Assembly: GCA_963575745.1 (NCBI GenBank)
Contig: CAUYUJ010003862.1
Coordinates: 12,501-64,761 of the forward strand
Origin: Prorocentrum cordatum
Taxonomy: Eukaryota > Sar > Dinophyceae > Prorocentrales > Prorocentraceae
Length of the DNA stretch: 52,261 nucleotides
Reading direction: 5' to 3'
Shown: positions 40,142-48,385 of the stretch, in pieces
How positions within the stretch are numbered: the stretch's first letter is position 1
How the letters are laid out: each line of letters opens with the position of its first letter
Program-made: the position numbers and the translations under genes
Notes under the pieces: generated by a model
The model's input: only the letters and a program-made list of their open reading frames with translations
The model's database searches: none
Told to the model about the DNA's origin: nothing

Positions 40142-40322
40142 TCGGGCCTGTCCCCCTACAGGGGGATTTTCGACGGAAAATACAAGATACAACAACATGG
40201 GAAAAATACTGAAAAAATAGTCTTGGGACTATTTTTTTGGTATTTTCTGGCCTTTGGGAGAGCATTTTTGGAGCATTTTTCGTTTGTCGTCGAAAATCCC
40301 CCTGTATGGGGGACACGCCTGA
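40142..40322. mobile_element. TIR element family A, copy 40142
   Basis: TCGGGCCTGTCCCCCTACAG then GGGGATTTTCGACG, with the inverse at the right (CGTCGAAAATCCCCCTGTAT then GGGGGACACGCCTGA), TIRs about 34 bp. Flanks are TTAT and ATAA, also inverse. Confidence 0.9.
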
Positions 40323-40479
40323 CATAAGCCCAGCAGGGGCCCCCAAAGGGCCGAAGACAACGACACACAATTCCCCGGCGTGACTTTTGTCACTACTCGA
40401 GGGGGTCGGGGCTCGCCTCCGAGCTTTGGGTTCCGCAGGGGCGCTGGTCTGCGTGGCCGTGCCGCAGACCTGGGCTTCA

Positions 40480-40641
40480 GTCGGGCCTGTCCCCCTACAG
40501 GGGGCTCGTCGACGAAACATACATAAAACATACCCAGAAAACATGCGCCCAAAAGGCTCCAAAGAGATAGCCAAACCATAGCCCCCCGACTAATTTTTTG
40601 ACTTTCTTTGACTATTCCCCCTGTAGAGGGACGCGCCCGAC
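40480..40641. mobile_element. TIR element family A, copy 40480
   Basis: GTCGGGCCTGTCCCCCTACA then GGGGG; right end CCCCCTGTAGAGGGACGCGC then CCGAC. Flanks are TTCA and TGAA, again inverse. Repeat B copy 4 starts 11 bp later. Confidence 0.9.
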
Positions 40642-40652
40642 TGAAACCTGTC

Positions 40653-40810
40653 AGGAGGGGAAAAAAACATACAAACACAATTAATCGTCGATTCCCAGGA
40701 AAATATGGGGAAATATGGCAAGTGGGGGGGAAGACAGAAACCCAGAAAATGTAGGAAAATATAAAGGGAATCCTTTATTTGTGTGTATTTATTTGTGTGT
40801 CCCAGGGCCT
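40653..40810 (+). repeat. Dispersed repeat B, copy 4
   Basis: TCAGGAGGGGAAAAAAAC, ACACAATTAATCGTCGATTC and CCAGGAAAATATGGG, ending TTTGTGTGTCCCAGGGCC. Confidence 0.85.
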
Positions 40811-41124
40811 TTGTGGGCCCCGGAAACAGCAGGGCCGTTTTTTCACCGTTTCCAAAAAAAATGCGCCTTGAAAATGGAAACGGCACAAAAACGGCGACTG
40901 GAAACGGCAACAAAACGGCTCCAGGATTGGAACCGGAGCCGGAACCTGTCAAAGAACGGCGACGGAACCGGTAACACAACGGCGTCAGAACCGGTGACAA
41001 AAACGGCAACACGGAACCGGTAACAAAAACGGCGGGCCCCTGTCGTTTCCAGGGCCCGCTGAGCCCAGGGCCCCTTGATTTTTGCCTACTCTTGGATACT
41101 CCCCCTGTAGAGGGACACGCCCGA
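40811..41124. repeat. ACGGCAAC/GGAACCGG short repeats and a family A end
   Basis: Degenerate AAACGGC and GGAACCGGTAACA units (40870-41035), then a solo family A right end at 41098-41126 (CCCCCTGTAGAGGGACACGC then CCGAC). Confidence 0.65.
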
Positions 41125-41335
41125 CTAAGGTTCCTCCTCCTCCTCCTCCTCCTCCTCCTGCTCCACCTCCTCCTCCTCCTCCTCCTCCTCCTCCTCCTCC
41201 TCCTCCTCCTCTCCCCCTTCTCCTCCTCTTCCCCCTCCTCCTCCTCCCCTCCTCCTCCTCCTCCTCCTCCTCCTCGTCCTCCTCCTCTTCCCTCCTCCTC
41301 CTCCTCCTCCTCCTCCTCCTCTTTCCCCTCCTCCT
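41125..41335. repeat. (CTC)n tract
   Basis: CTC with TTC, GTC and CTCCCC breaks. A GGA tract of opposite polarity begins 68 bp later. Confidence 0.96.
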
Positions 41336-41402
41336 GGTGGCCGCGCGGCCGGTGCCTGCAGCGCGCTCCGTCGGGCCGGTCCCTCGGCAGGGGGAATACT
41401 TT

Positions 41403-41560
41403 CGGAGGAGGAGGGGAGGAGGAGGAGGAGAGGAGGAGGAGGAGGAGAGGAGGGGGGGAGGAGGAGGAGGAGGAGGAGGAGGAGGAGGAGGAGGAGGAGG
41501 AGGAGGAGGAGGAGGAGGAGGAGGAGGAGGAGGAGGAAGTGGAGCAGGAGGAGGAGGAGG
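41403..41560. repeat. (GGA)n tract
   Basis: GGA tract mirroring 41125-41335. The intervening 67 bp contain a family-A-like start (GTCGGGCCGGTCCCTCGGCA). Confidence 0.96.
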
Positions 41561-41594
41561 AACCTGAATGGGCCGGTCCCTCGGCAGGGGTTGT

Positions 41595-41850
41595 GAGCAC
41601 CTGGGGGTCTGGGACAGTCGCGGACCTTGCGACGCGGGACGTGCCGTCAGAGCAGCTGCTGGCGCCGCGGCAAATGGCGTGCCGAGGCAAGCGCTCCGCG
41701 CCATTTGATCTGAAGTCTGCCTTCGAACTGCCTCGCGCGGACAGCAGGGCCCCCTTTGCTCGCGGGAAAGATGCAGACCCCCCCTGGGGCTTACAAGGCA
41801 GGGGGAAGATTTCGGAGGAGGAGGAGGAGGAGGAACAGCCAAGACGCTGA
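41595..41850 (+). CDS. Possible exon, unknown protein
   Basis: Frame following the GGA tract: VVSTWGSGTVADLATRDVPS, EQLLAPRQMACRGKRSAPFD, LKSAFELPRADSRAPFARGK, then a Glu run and stop. Composition is protein-like, but third positions are mixed. No family recognised. Confidence 0.2.
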
Positions 41851-42068
41851 CAAAGAAGGGGCTCGATGTGCCCTACGTCCGTGGCTGCTCCTCGAGCCCT
41901 CCTCGTGCGCCCAGGCTTCTCTGAAGCCACAGAAAGGCTTCGTTCCTCGTTCAGCGCTCCTGACTTCAGCAGCCCAACTGGTCGGAGGTGGACAGACCTC
42001 CTACCCTGACACGTCGATTTGTTGTAGTATTTGTTATGCATCAGGGGAGCTTTTTTATATATTTTTCG

Positions 42069-42096
42069 CACAAGACCCCCCTGTAGGGGGACATGC
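42069..42096. mobile_element. Solo right end of TIR family A
   Basis: CCCCCTGTAGGGGGACATGC then CCGAC. Confidence 0.65.
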
Positions 42097-43180
42097 CCGA
42101 CCTAACTCCAACCCGAAATTCCGGTTTTCGGGTTGGATTGGGGTGGTTTGGTAGGTAGGCACGTAGGGCAACGCCCAGACCGCGATTCTTCCCAGATGCC
42201 CGAGGTTGGAATACCTCCGAGGATACACGGCATGTTCATGCGGCGATGGCGCGCCGACGACGCCAGCGAAGGCGTTCAAGGTTAGACGTGGAAGCGCGAT
42301 TGGACCCGACGGAATTCGACCTTGAACGAGCCGCGAAAGATGCACGTTTATTCGCCCCCCCGTTCGTCGCTCCCCCACAGGCAACGCCAAACCTCTGAGA
42401 TCTGGGCTCCCCCAGGACTGGTTTTTCGTCCTGAGTCGTTTTTCGATGTTCCCGGGGCCCTGCAAGGTCCCCCAGAGGCTGAAAATAGCGAGAAACCTCC
42501 CGTCGTGATTTGTTGACTCGAGGGGGTCTGGGTTCGGTAAAGCCCAACCCTCGGAGATCCTCGGCCGGGTCCTCGGCCAGGTGCTTTGAACGCCTCGATC
42601 CTTCCCAGACGCCCGATGTTAAACTACCACCTCCTCCGAGGATATGGCCAGGGACGGCCTAACGGACTCCTGGGAAACCATCACCATCCCCGTCCGTGAC
42701 GTCCCCCTCGCCCCCCCAAGACGTATGCATGCGGTCGGAGGGGAGTTCCGAAGGCGAGGATGACGTCACGGAAGAAGGGGATGGTTTGCCAGGGGTCGGC
42801 GCAGCCGCGCCCGATGTGGGTCTCTCCTTCCCCGCAGGCCCCCGACGTCATGTTTTTTTCTGCATGACGTCGACCCCTAGAGGTCCCGACCCTTTCCCCC
42901 AGAGATCCAACGTATTGAAAAAATCAAGACGGACGTTTTTCGTAACTTTCGGCCTCTCGTCGGGTATAGCCAGGACCCCGGGTAATCGGGACCCGGTTAT
43001 AGTGGTAGGGCCCTGGGCCCCCTCAATTGGCGAGATTCACCAAACCAGGTTTGCCGTAAGTGGTGTTTTTCGGGTGACGGCAGTTCCGGTTAGCGGAACG
43101 GGGCGGGGGGGGCCCCCCTTGGTACACATCCCTAAACTAGGTCCCAGTATACCCAGTCCTGCCAACACCCGATCTAAGGG
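42097..43180. repeat. Gene-free; repeat N in both orientations
   Basis: Reverse-orientation repeat N at 42400-42510 (GTCCTGAGTCGTTTTTCGAT, GGGGCCCTGCAAGGTCCCCC). Decayed pieces at 42840-43010 (CGACGTCATG, CGTAACTTTCGGCCTCTC). No credible exon. Confidence 0.5.
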
Positions 43181-43403
43181 CCGTCACCGGGCCCCGGGAC
43201 CGTTAAAACACGACTCAGAATGAAAGCCGGTCCTGGGGAATGGGTCGACGAGTCCGGGGACCCCGCCTTGAAAGAATCACGGCATCGGATCTCTGGGCCC
43301 ATGATCGGCTGGTCGTCCCGAGCCGTTTTCTCTCACGCTCCCGAGGCCCGGAGGGGGGCCCCCAGAGGCCGAAACTAGCGAGAAGCCTCCCGCCGCGAGC
43401 CTT
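43181..43403. repeat. Repeat N, inverted pair
   Basis: GCCCCGGGACCGTTAAAACA then AAGCCGGTCCTGGGGAATGGG (43190-43245) faces the reverse copy CGTCCCGAGCCGTTTTCTCT, CCCGAGGCCCGGAGGGGGGC (43312-43403). Confidence 0.6.
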
Positions 43404-43404
43404 T

Positions 43405-43562
43405 CTAGGGGGCCACATGCGAACCCTACCCCTACCCCCCACGATTTCTGAGGGGGAGGGTGGGGTTCACTTCGCTCAGGAGCTCCCGAGCGAAGTGAAC
43501 CCCGCCCTCCCTCGCAGAAATCGGGGGGGGGCATGGGGTAGGGTTCGCATGTGCCCCCTCAG
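43405..43562. repeat. 158-bp near-perfect hairpin (element V)
   Basis: Left arm GGGGGCCACATGCGAACCCT ... GGGGTTCACTTCGCTC; right arm GAGCGAAGTGAACCCC ... AGGGTTCGCATGTGCCCCC. Loop AGGAGCTCCC. Reads as a fold-back element or snap-back hairpin. Confidence 0.95.
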
Positions 43563-43819
43563 TTACGGACCATCGAGGGGTCTTGACCCCCGCAGGCCCC
43601 CGCCTCCCCCGCCCGCCCCGCGCCGAGGGCCGCGGGCGGGCGCCGAGGGCCGCGCCGGGCCGCACCGAGCCCGCCGGGGCCCCTCGCCGCGGCGGCCGCG
43701 CCGCTGGCGCTGCGTGCGCAGCGGCGGCGCGGCGCGCCCGTCCGCCGCGCGACCCACGGCGCGGGGGCGGCGCGTGCGCGCCTCGCCGCGGCGAGGCTCC
43801 CCTCCTCCCTCCCCCCCTT

Positions 43820-43918
43820 CCCTCCCTCCTCCTCCTCCTCCTCCTCCTCCTCCTCCTCCTCCTCCTCCTCCTCGTCTTCCTCCTCCTCCTCCTCCTCCTC
43901 CTCCTCCTCCTCCTCCAC
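43820..43918. repeat. (CTC)n tract
   Basis: Counterpart of the GGA tract at 19760 in the inverted duplication. Confidence 0.97.
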
Positions 43919-44661
43919 AATTACTCAATCTGAATACTACTCTCCCTCTTCCCCTGATGACGGTTGGGAGTGTTTCGCCCCCCCCCCTTCCCCCACCGCG
44001 TATTGTTTTGGTTGCATAGGATTCCCCGGAGTTGGGTTTTCGCCTGCATTTGTTTTCAGAATGCTGCTCTCGCTGAGGCGCCGGCCTCATTTTCGGGCCC
44101 CGCTCGTTCCGAATCGTGCTCCCGTTGCAGCGCTGGTCTCATTTCCGTGCTTCCGCTCGTTCCGAATCGTGCTCCCGCTGCAGCGCTGGCCTCATTTCCG
44201 CGCTTCCGCTCGTTCCGAATCGTGCTCCCGCTGCAGCGCTGGCGGCATTTCCCGTGCCATGCCACGGCATGCAATGCAATGCTAGGTTGCGTTCCGCTGC
44301 GCGATGCCATGCCTTCAGCTGAAGCTGTGATATGCAGTGCTGAAGGGCCACGTCGTGCTATGCCATGCTACGCTTTGATTTTCAACGCCATGCTATTCAA
44401 TGTTATCTTCGGTGCCGCTGTGCGATGCCATGCTTTGCGTTGCAAAGCTTGGTGATGCAATTCTTCACTACGCCACGCCACGTCCTGCTGTGACATACTA
44501 CGCTTTGCGGTGCTCTTCTACGCCATGCCATGCCGTGCTCTACAATGCATCGCGTACCCTTTCCGGATCATTGCCCTGCTCGACATCCGACTGTGCGAGT
44601 AGAGAGGGGATCTACGCCATGGTAAGGGATGGGAGGGAGGGGTAGGATGTCAGATATGACG
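43905..44661 (-). repeat. Inverted duplication, copy 2
   Basis: Reverse complement of 19235-19790. The 53-bp tandem unit (TGCTCCCGCTGCAGCGCTGG...TCGTTCCGAATCG) occurs about 3.5 times at 44060-44250. About 210 bp (44288-44497) rich in CCATGC/GCAATGC is absent from copy 1. It ends exactly at the assembly gap. Confidence 0.9.
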
Positions 44662-44761
44662 NNNNNNNNNNNNNNNNNNNNNNNNNNNNNNNNNNNNNNN
44701 NNNNNNNNNNNNNNNNNNNNNNNNNNNNNNNNNNNNNNNNNNNNNNNNNNNNNNNNNNNNN
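44662..44761. other. Assembly gap, 100 N
   Basis: Exactly 100 N, the usual placeholder for a gap of unknown size. It removes the 5' part of the GST gene. Confidence 1.
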
Positions 44762-44763
44762 AG

Positions 44764-45023
44764 TGGGTTGTGTGGGCCAACACATCGCTCGAGGAGGTGT
44801 GCTTCGGGCCCCGGTTCAGCGGCTCCGAGCTGAGCAAGCCGGGCAGGGCCCTCGACGTGCTGGAGGGGATGCTGGCCGCGTCCGACTGGCTGGTGGGCGG
44901 CGAGTTCTCGGTGGCCGACGTGGCGGTGGCGTTCGGTAGCAAATATCGGGAGCCGTGCCCCAAACCCAGCTCACGTTCCTTATTGGCGGGTGAACAATCC
45001 GACACTTTGGGACTTCTGCGTCT

Positions 45024-45054
<31 letters not shown>

Positions 45055-47025
45055 GAGAAGCAACGTCGCTATGAACGCTTGGCTGCCACAAGACAGTTAT
45101 CCCTGTGGTAACTTTTCTGACACTTCTAGCCGAACATTTCTCAGAGACCCGACGCTCCCAAAAAATTGGAGCGGCCGGTTTGGGGCCATTTCCGGCCTCC
45201 AGGGGCCCCTGCCGAGCCTCGCGACCGTCAAAAACCGCCCTGGCCCCAGGGAAGTGGTCCAGACCTCTAGCGCCCACGCGTCGAAGAAAATTCTTCACGC
45301 TTCGCGTATCCCCACCAGCCCATCTCAAAACAGCAACTCTTGCGAAACATGAGGCCTCGTGGTGCCTCCTGGGGACCTCTTGTGGGCCATCAGGGGAACT
45401 CTGGGGGCCATCTGGTGGACCTCTGGGGGCCATCGTGGGGGGTTTGTATGAGCGCTGCCCGTCCTCCTGGTGTGACTCGTTCGGGCTCCTCGTGGTGTGA
45501 GTCGTTCGAGGCCCGCGTCGTGGTGCGAGTCGTTCGGGCTCCTCATGGTGTGAGTCGTTCGGGCGGCTCGTCCTTCAGAGCCCCGAATCATCAGGGGTAA
45601 CTCGGGTCAGGGATAACTCGGGTTCGTTTCTCGGGAATCCAAACCCGAGTTACCCCGGACCCGAGTTACCCCGGATAACTCGGGCGTCCAGAGCTCCGAA
45701 TCATCAGGGGTAACTCGGGTCAGGGATAACTCGGGTTCCTTTTTCGGGAATCCAAACCCGAGTTACCCCGGACCCGAGTTATCCCGGATAACTCGGGCGT
45801 CCAAGCCTGGTGTGAGTCGTTCGGGCCCCTCCTTGTGGTGTGAGTCGTTCGGGCTCTTCGTGGTGTGAGTCGTTCGGGCCCCTCGTCCTGGTGTGAGTCG
45901 TTCGGGCTCCTCGTGGGGCCTCTTGGGGGCCTCTTGGAGCCTCTTGGGGCCTCTTGGGGGTTTCTTGGGGGCCTCTTGGGGGCCTCTTGGGGGCCTCTTG
46001 GGGCCTCTTGGGGCCTCTTGGGGGCCTCTTGGGGGCCTCTTGGAGGCCTCTTGGGAGCCTCCTGGGGGCCTCGTGGGGCCATCTTGGGGGCCTCTTGCGA
46101 CCTCCTCTGAAGCGCGAAGGAGCGCTGCCCCCTGAAAAAGAAAAAATGAGGCCAACACCTTCGTAAAATCAACGATTTTGCTATGGAGGAAGAGAAGCGC
46201 GGCCCCCTCAGGAGGCCAAAGTGGGGCCAAAACCGTAGTACAATCAATGATTTTGGCCTCAAAGAAGAGCAGAGGGGCCAAACTGGGCCCCCCCGTCGGG
46301 GCCAGAATCCTCGTGAGGGTCGTCGTTTTTTGGCCCTCCCAGGAGTCGAAAAAGACACCCCTGAGAACACTCGGGACTCCCTGTCCAGGCCCAGGGGGAG
46401 GGGGGAGGGGGAGGGGTAAACCCCTCCCCGAAGGGGAAGAAGGGGGTTGAGGACAGAGAGAGCTCTCTAAACCACTCACGCCCAAAGGGCTGGTGGGATT
46501 GAGCGGGCAGACGTCTGGGGTATACCCTCGCAGCTCCGTCTTTAGAGTGCGCTCGCGTCGACTAGCGTCTGGTAGTCGACGAGATGGCGCCGACCTAGCG
46601 TCGATTAGCGTCGGTTCGCAAGAGCCATGAAGATGGTAAGCGTGGGAGGCCCCCATGAGTTGCCACCGCAGGTGGCGTCGTACCTCAACTACGTCCCCGT
46701 GTTCTTCGGCCAGCAGGACGCGGGCAAGACTTGAATACATGTCTCACCGTGCCCCGGGTCTTGCGGACCCCCCAGAAGCCCGAGCCAAACTGGAAACATG
46801 AACGAGCGGCCTCTGGCGAGGCCAGATCTTGCCCGATGCCAGCGGCGCCTCGGGCGTTTGTATGAACACGCCATGGATTGCTGTGGACGCGAGTCTTGCC
46901 CGCAGGACCTGCGCGCGCGCCCGCACGTGGCCGCGTACATGAAGCGGTGCGCAGCTCGGCCCGCCTTCGTGCAGGCCTTCGGCGAGCAGCACGCGGCCGC
47001 CGTGAAGGGCCTGATCCTGGGCTGA
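44764..47025 (+). CDS. Glutathione S-transferase, 3' part (3 exons)
   Basis: Join of 44764-44925, 46672-46716 and 46906-47025 (108 residues, stop TGA 47023-47025); the 5' exons are missing in or beyond the gap. Exon 1 reads WVVWANTSLEEVCFG, SELSKPGRALDVLEGMLAAS, DWLVGGEFSVADVA. Exon 2 continues VASYLNYVPVFFGQQ. Exon 3 reads DLRARPHVAAYMKRCAARPA FVQAFGEQHAAAVKGLILG. This is the all-helical GST C-terminal domain: the SVADVAVASYL stretch is the conserved helix-6 N-capping region (S-x2-D), and PHVAAYMKRCAARPAFVQAF is the typical C-terminal helix. GSTs conjugate glutathione to electrophiles in the cytosol; the glutathione-binding thioredoxin-fold half is not visible, so class is unassigned. All exons join in phase 0 without a stop. 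Alternative: a pseudogene, though the coding sequence seen is intact. Confidence 0.85.
44962..45131 (-). rRNA. 28S rRNA fragment (domain V), pseudogene
   Basis: On the minus strand it reads CTAGAAGTGTCAGAAAAGTT, ACCACAGGGATAACTG, TTGTGGCAGCCAAGCGTTCA, TAGCGACGTTGCTT, GATCCTTCGATGTCGGCTCT, TCCTATCATTG and GGAACGTGAGCTGGGTTT. This is the highly conserved peptidyl-transferase region of nuclear large-subunit rRNA. Only about 170 nt remain, with differences at normally invariant positions (ACTGTCTTGTGGC for ACTGGCTTGTGGC; CTTCTCGATCC for CTTTTTGATCC). It is a dead fragment inside GST intron 1, not a working rRNA gene. Confidence 0.93.
45190..45255 (+). repeat. Repeat N, copy in GST intron 1
   Basis: GGCCTCCAGGGGCCCCTGCC then GAGCCTCGCGACCGTCAAAA. 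Confidence 0.55.
45357..46110 (+). repeat. Repeat S plus GTGTGAGTCGTTCGGG repeats
   Basis: TCTTGGGGGCC units at 45357-45440 and 45905-46110 (many perfect). Between them are about eight copies of GGTGTGAGTCGTTCGGGCTC (45465-45570, 45808-45912). Tail modules follow at 46147-46265 (GAGGCCAACACC, GTAAAATCAACGATTTTG). Confidence 0.85.
45576..45801 (+). repeat. 113-bp tandem duplication with hairpins
   Basis: Two copies (45576-45688, 45689-45801) with very few differences. Each folds: GGATAACTCGGGTTC pairs with AACCCGAGTTACCCC or ATCCCGGATAACTCGGG segments. Confidence 0.93.
46553..46671 (+). repeat. Repeat P, copy 2 (3' end of GST intron 1)
   Basis: Matches 3258-3390. Its last bases, GAGTTGCCACCGCAG, are the splice acceptor. 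Confidence 0.75.
46717..46905 (+). other. GST intron 2 (GA-AG, 189 bp)
   Basis: Splicing after CAG at 46716 and after CCGCAG at 46905 joins FFGQQ to DLRARPH in phase 0 and removes an in-frame TGA (46732-46734). The donor dinucleotide would be GA; GC and GA donors are known in dinoflagellates. An intron-retained product would stop after GQQDAGKT. Confidence 0.75.
46720..46903. mobile_element. Introner: TIR element forming GST intron 2 (TSD AGGAC)
   Basis: 184 bp with identical 12-bp TIRs, GCGGGCAAGACT at the left and AGTCTTGCCCGC at the right. AGGAC is duplicated at 46715-46719 and 46904-46908, in the coding sequence. The right AGGAC provides the acceptor AG. Both splice points fall inside the duplicated target, so removal restores the pre-insertion codons. 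Confidence 0.85.
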
Positions 47026-47099
47026 CGGGCTGCCTTGGGGGCAGCGCCGGGCAGGGAGGGGCGGGCTCGGGGGGGGGCGGGCTCGCGGGGGGCGGGGGG

Positions 47100-47190
47100 G
47101 AGGAAGAGGGGGAGGAGGAGGAGGAGGAGGAGGAGGAGGAGGAGGAGAGGAGGAGGAGGAGGAGGAGGAGGAGGAGGAGGAGGGGGTAGG
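47100..47190. repeat. (GGA)n tract
   Basis: GGA tract in the GST 3' flank. Confidence 0.95.
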
Positions 47191-47408
47191 GAGGGGGAGG
47201 AGGGAAGAAGGAGGAGAGAAGGTTTGCAGATGCTTTGGTCTTGGTGTTTCTGATGAGGAGGAGGAGGAGGAGGAGAGAGGAGGAGGGCTGCCCCCTCGGC
47301 GCCGAGGTGTTCGCGGCGCTCTGGCCAGGGGTGCCCCTCGGGCGGCCGTGCAACCGCCGGGAGCGCCCCGGGGGCCGTGGGGCGTGGGCTGTGGCGTGCC
47401 GTGTTGGC

Positions 47409-47682
47409 TGATGGGCATGTTTTCCACCACCACCACCACCAGGAGTTGGAGGTGGAGTGGTCTTCATCCTCCATCCCTCCTCCTCTCTCTCCTCCTCCTC
47501 CTCGTTCTCATTCCTCGTCTCCTAATCTCATCCTCCTCCTCCTCCTCCTCGTCCTCCTCCTCCTCCTCCTCCTCCTCCTCCTCCTCTTCCTCCTCCTCCT
47601 CCTCCTCCTCCTCCTCCTCCTCCTCCTCGTCCTTCCCCCCTCCACCTTCTGGCGGTGGTGGTGGTGGCACACAGGCCCATCA
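47409..47682. mobile_element. TIR element AA, copy 3, with (CTC)n core
   Basis: Left TGATGGGCATGTTTTCCACC then ACCACCACCACC; right GGCGGTGGTGGTGGTGGCAC then ACAGGCCCATCA. The core is a ~155-bp CTC tract (47480-47632), opposite polarity to copy 1. Confidence 0.75.
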
Positions 47683-47683
47683 T

Positions 47684-47810
47684 GGGTGTGGGCGTGGGCG
47701 TGGGTGTGGGCGGTTAGCGTGGGCGTGGGCAGTGTGGGCGAGGGCGGGGGCGTGGGCGCAGGTGCGGGTGTGGGCGTGGGTGTGGACGAGGGTGTGGGCG
47801 TGTGCCGGGA
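47684..47810 (+). repeat. (GTGGGC)n minisatellite
   Basis: Degenerate GTGGGCGTGGGTGTGGGC units. Confidence 0.9.
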
Positions 47811-48385
47811 TGACCTGAAAGCCAGGGGCAGGGGCAACGTTCGGGGCGGGGGCTCCGGCGGGGAGGCGTGGACCTCCAAAGCGCCCGTGTATCCTCCGCG
47901 TGGGGCCCGATGGCCCACCATCCCGCCCAGGAGCGTGCGGTTTCGCCATCGGGGGCATGCCGTCGATCCATCGGCGATGTGGCGCCGATCCGAGGTCGAT
48001 GTTTCTTCTCTGCTGAGCCCATCCCCTGGCAGCTCATAACTCGGGCTTCTGGCGACCGTCCAGGGCGGTCCATGAACTCTCGGAGCGCTCTCGGCTCGGC
48101 GCAGCCGCTGGGACGCTTCCCGCGACTGGAGTTCCGCAGGGAAGCGACGGAAGCGTCCAGAAACCCCGGACCTCGAAACTTCCTTCTATCGGGGGAACGT
48201 AAGACTCGAGTATGCCGGGACTCGGGTTTGCCGACGCTTTTTGTCGAGCGCGTGCTGGATTTCGATGGTCCAGCTTGCGCGGGATGTCTGCAGCGGGAGC
48301 CCACGTCAAATTTCAGACCGGGCCTCGCCATTTGCATGATGGCCCCGGCAGGCCAACCCGAGTCGCCCGAACGCGAGTCTCCCAG
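47811..48385. other. No recognised feature
   Basis: Unique sequence with a GATCCATCGGCGATGTGGCG motif echoing element W. No gene seen. Confidence 0.5.

Larger units (their letters stand above)
44926..46671 (+). other. GST intron 1 (GT-AG, 1746 bp)
   Basis: Donor GTGGCG, acceptor CACCGCAG; splicing restores ADVA-VASYL. GGTGGCG occurs at both boundaries (44925-44931, 46671-46677). Just inside are imperfect inverted ends TTCGGTAGCAAAT and AGTTGCCACCGCA (inverse TGCGGTGGCAACT), suggesting an inserted element enlarged by nested insertions. It holds an antisense 28S fragment, repeat N, repeat S, a 113-bp duplication and repeat P. Confidence 0.75.

Noticed and set aside
45763-46740. 325-residue minus-strand frame with repeated PRGPQEAPKRP units
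   Set aside because: It is the translation of repeat S in GST intron 1; units vary in length and the same repeat elsewhere breaks the frame.
46770-46800. Reverse spliced-leader relic (CCGAGCCAAACTGG)
   Set aside because: About 13 of 21 positions match; not above what one expects by chance in 52 kb.
46798-47025. Independent 75-residue ORF starting MNERPLARPD
   Set aside because: Its first half is the TIR element of GST intron 2; only the last 39 residues are the GST exon.
47684-47810. Telomere-like repeat
   Set aside because: GTGGGC units are not the TTTAGGG type expected in dinoflagellates and the tract is internal and degenerate.
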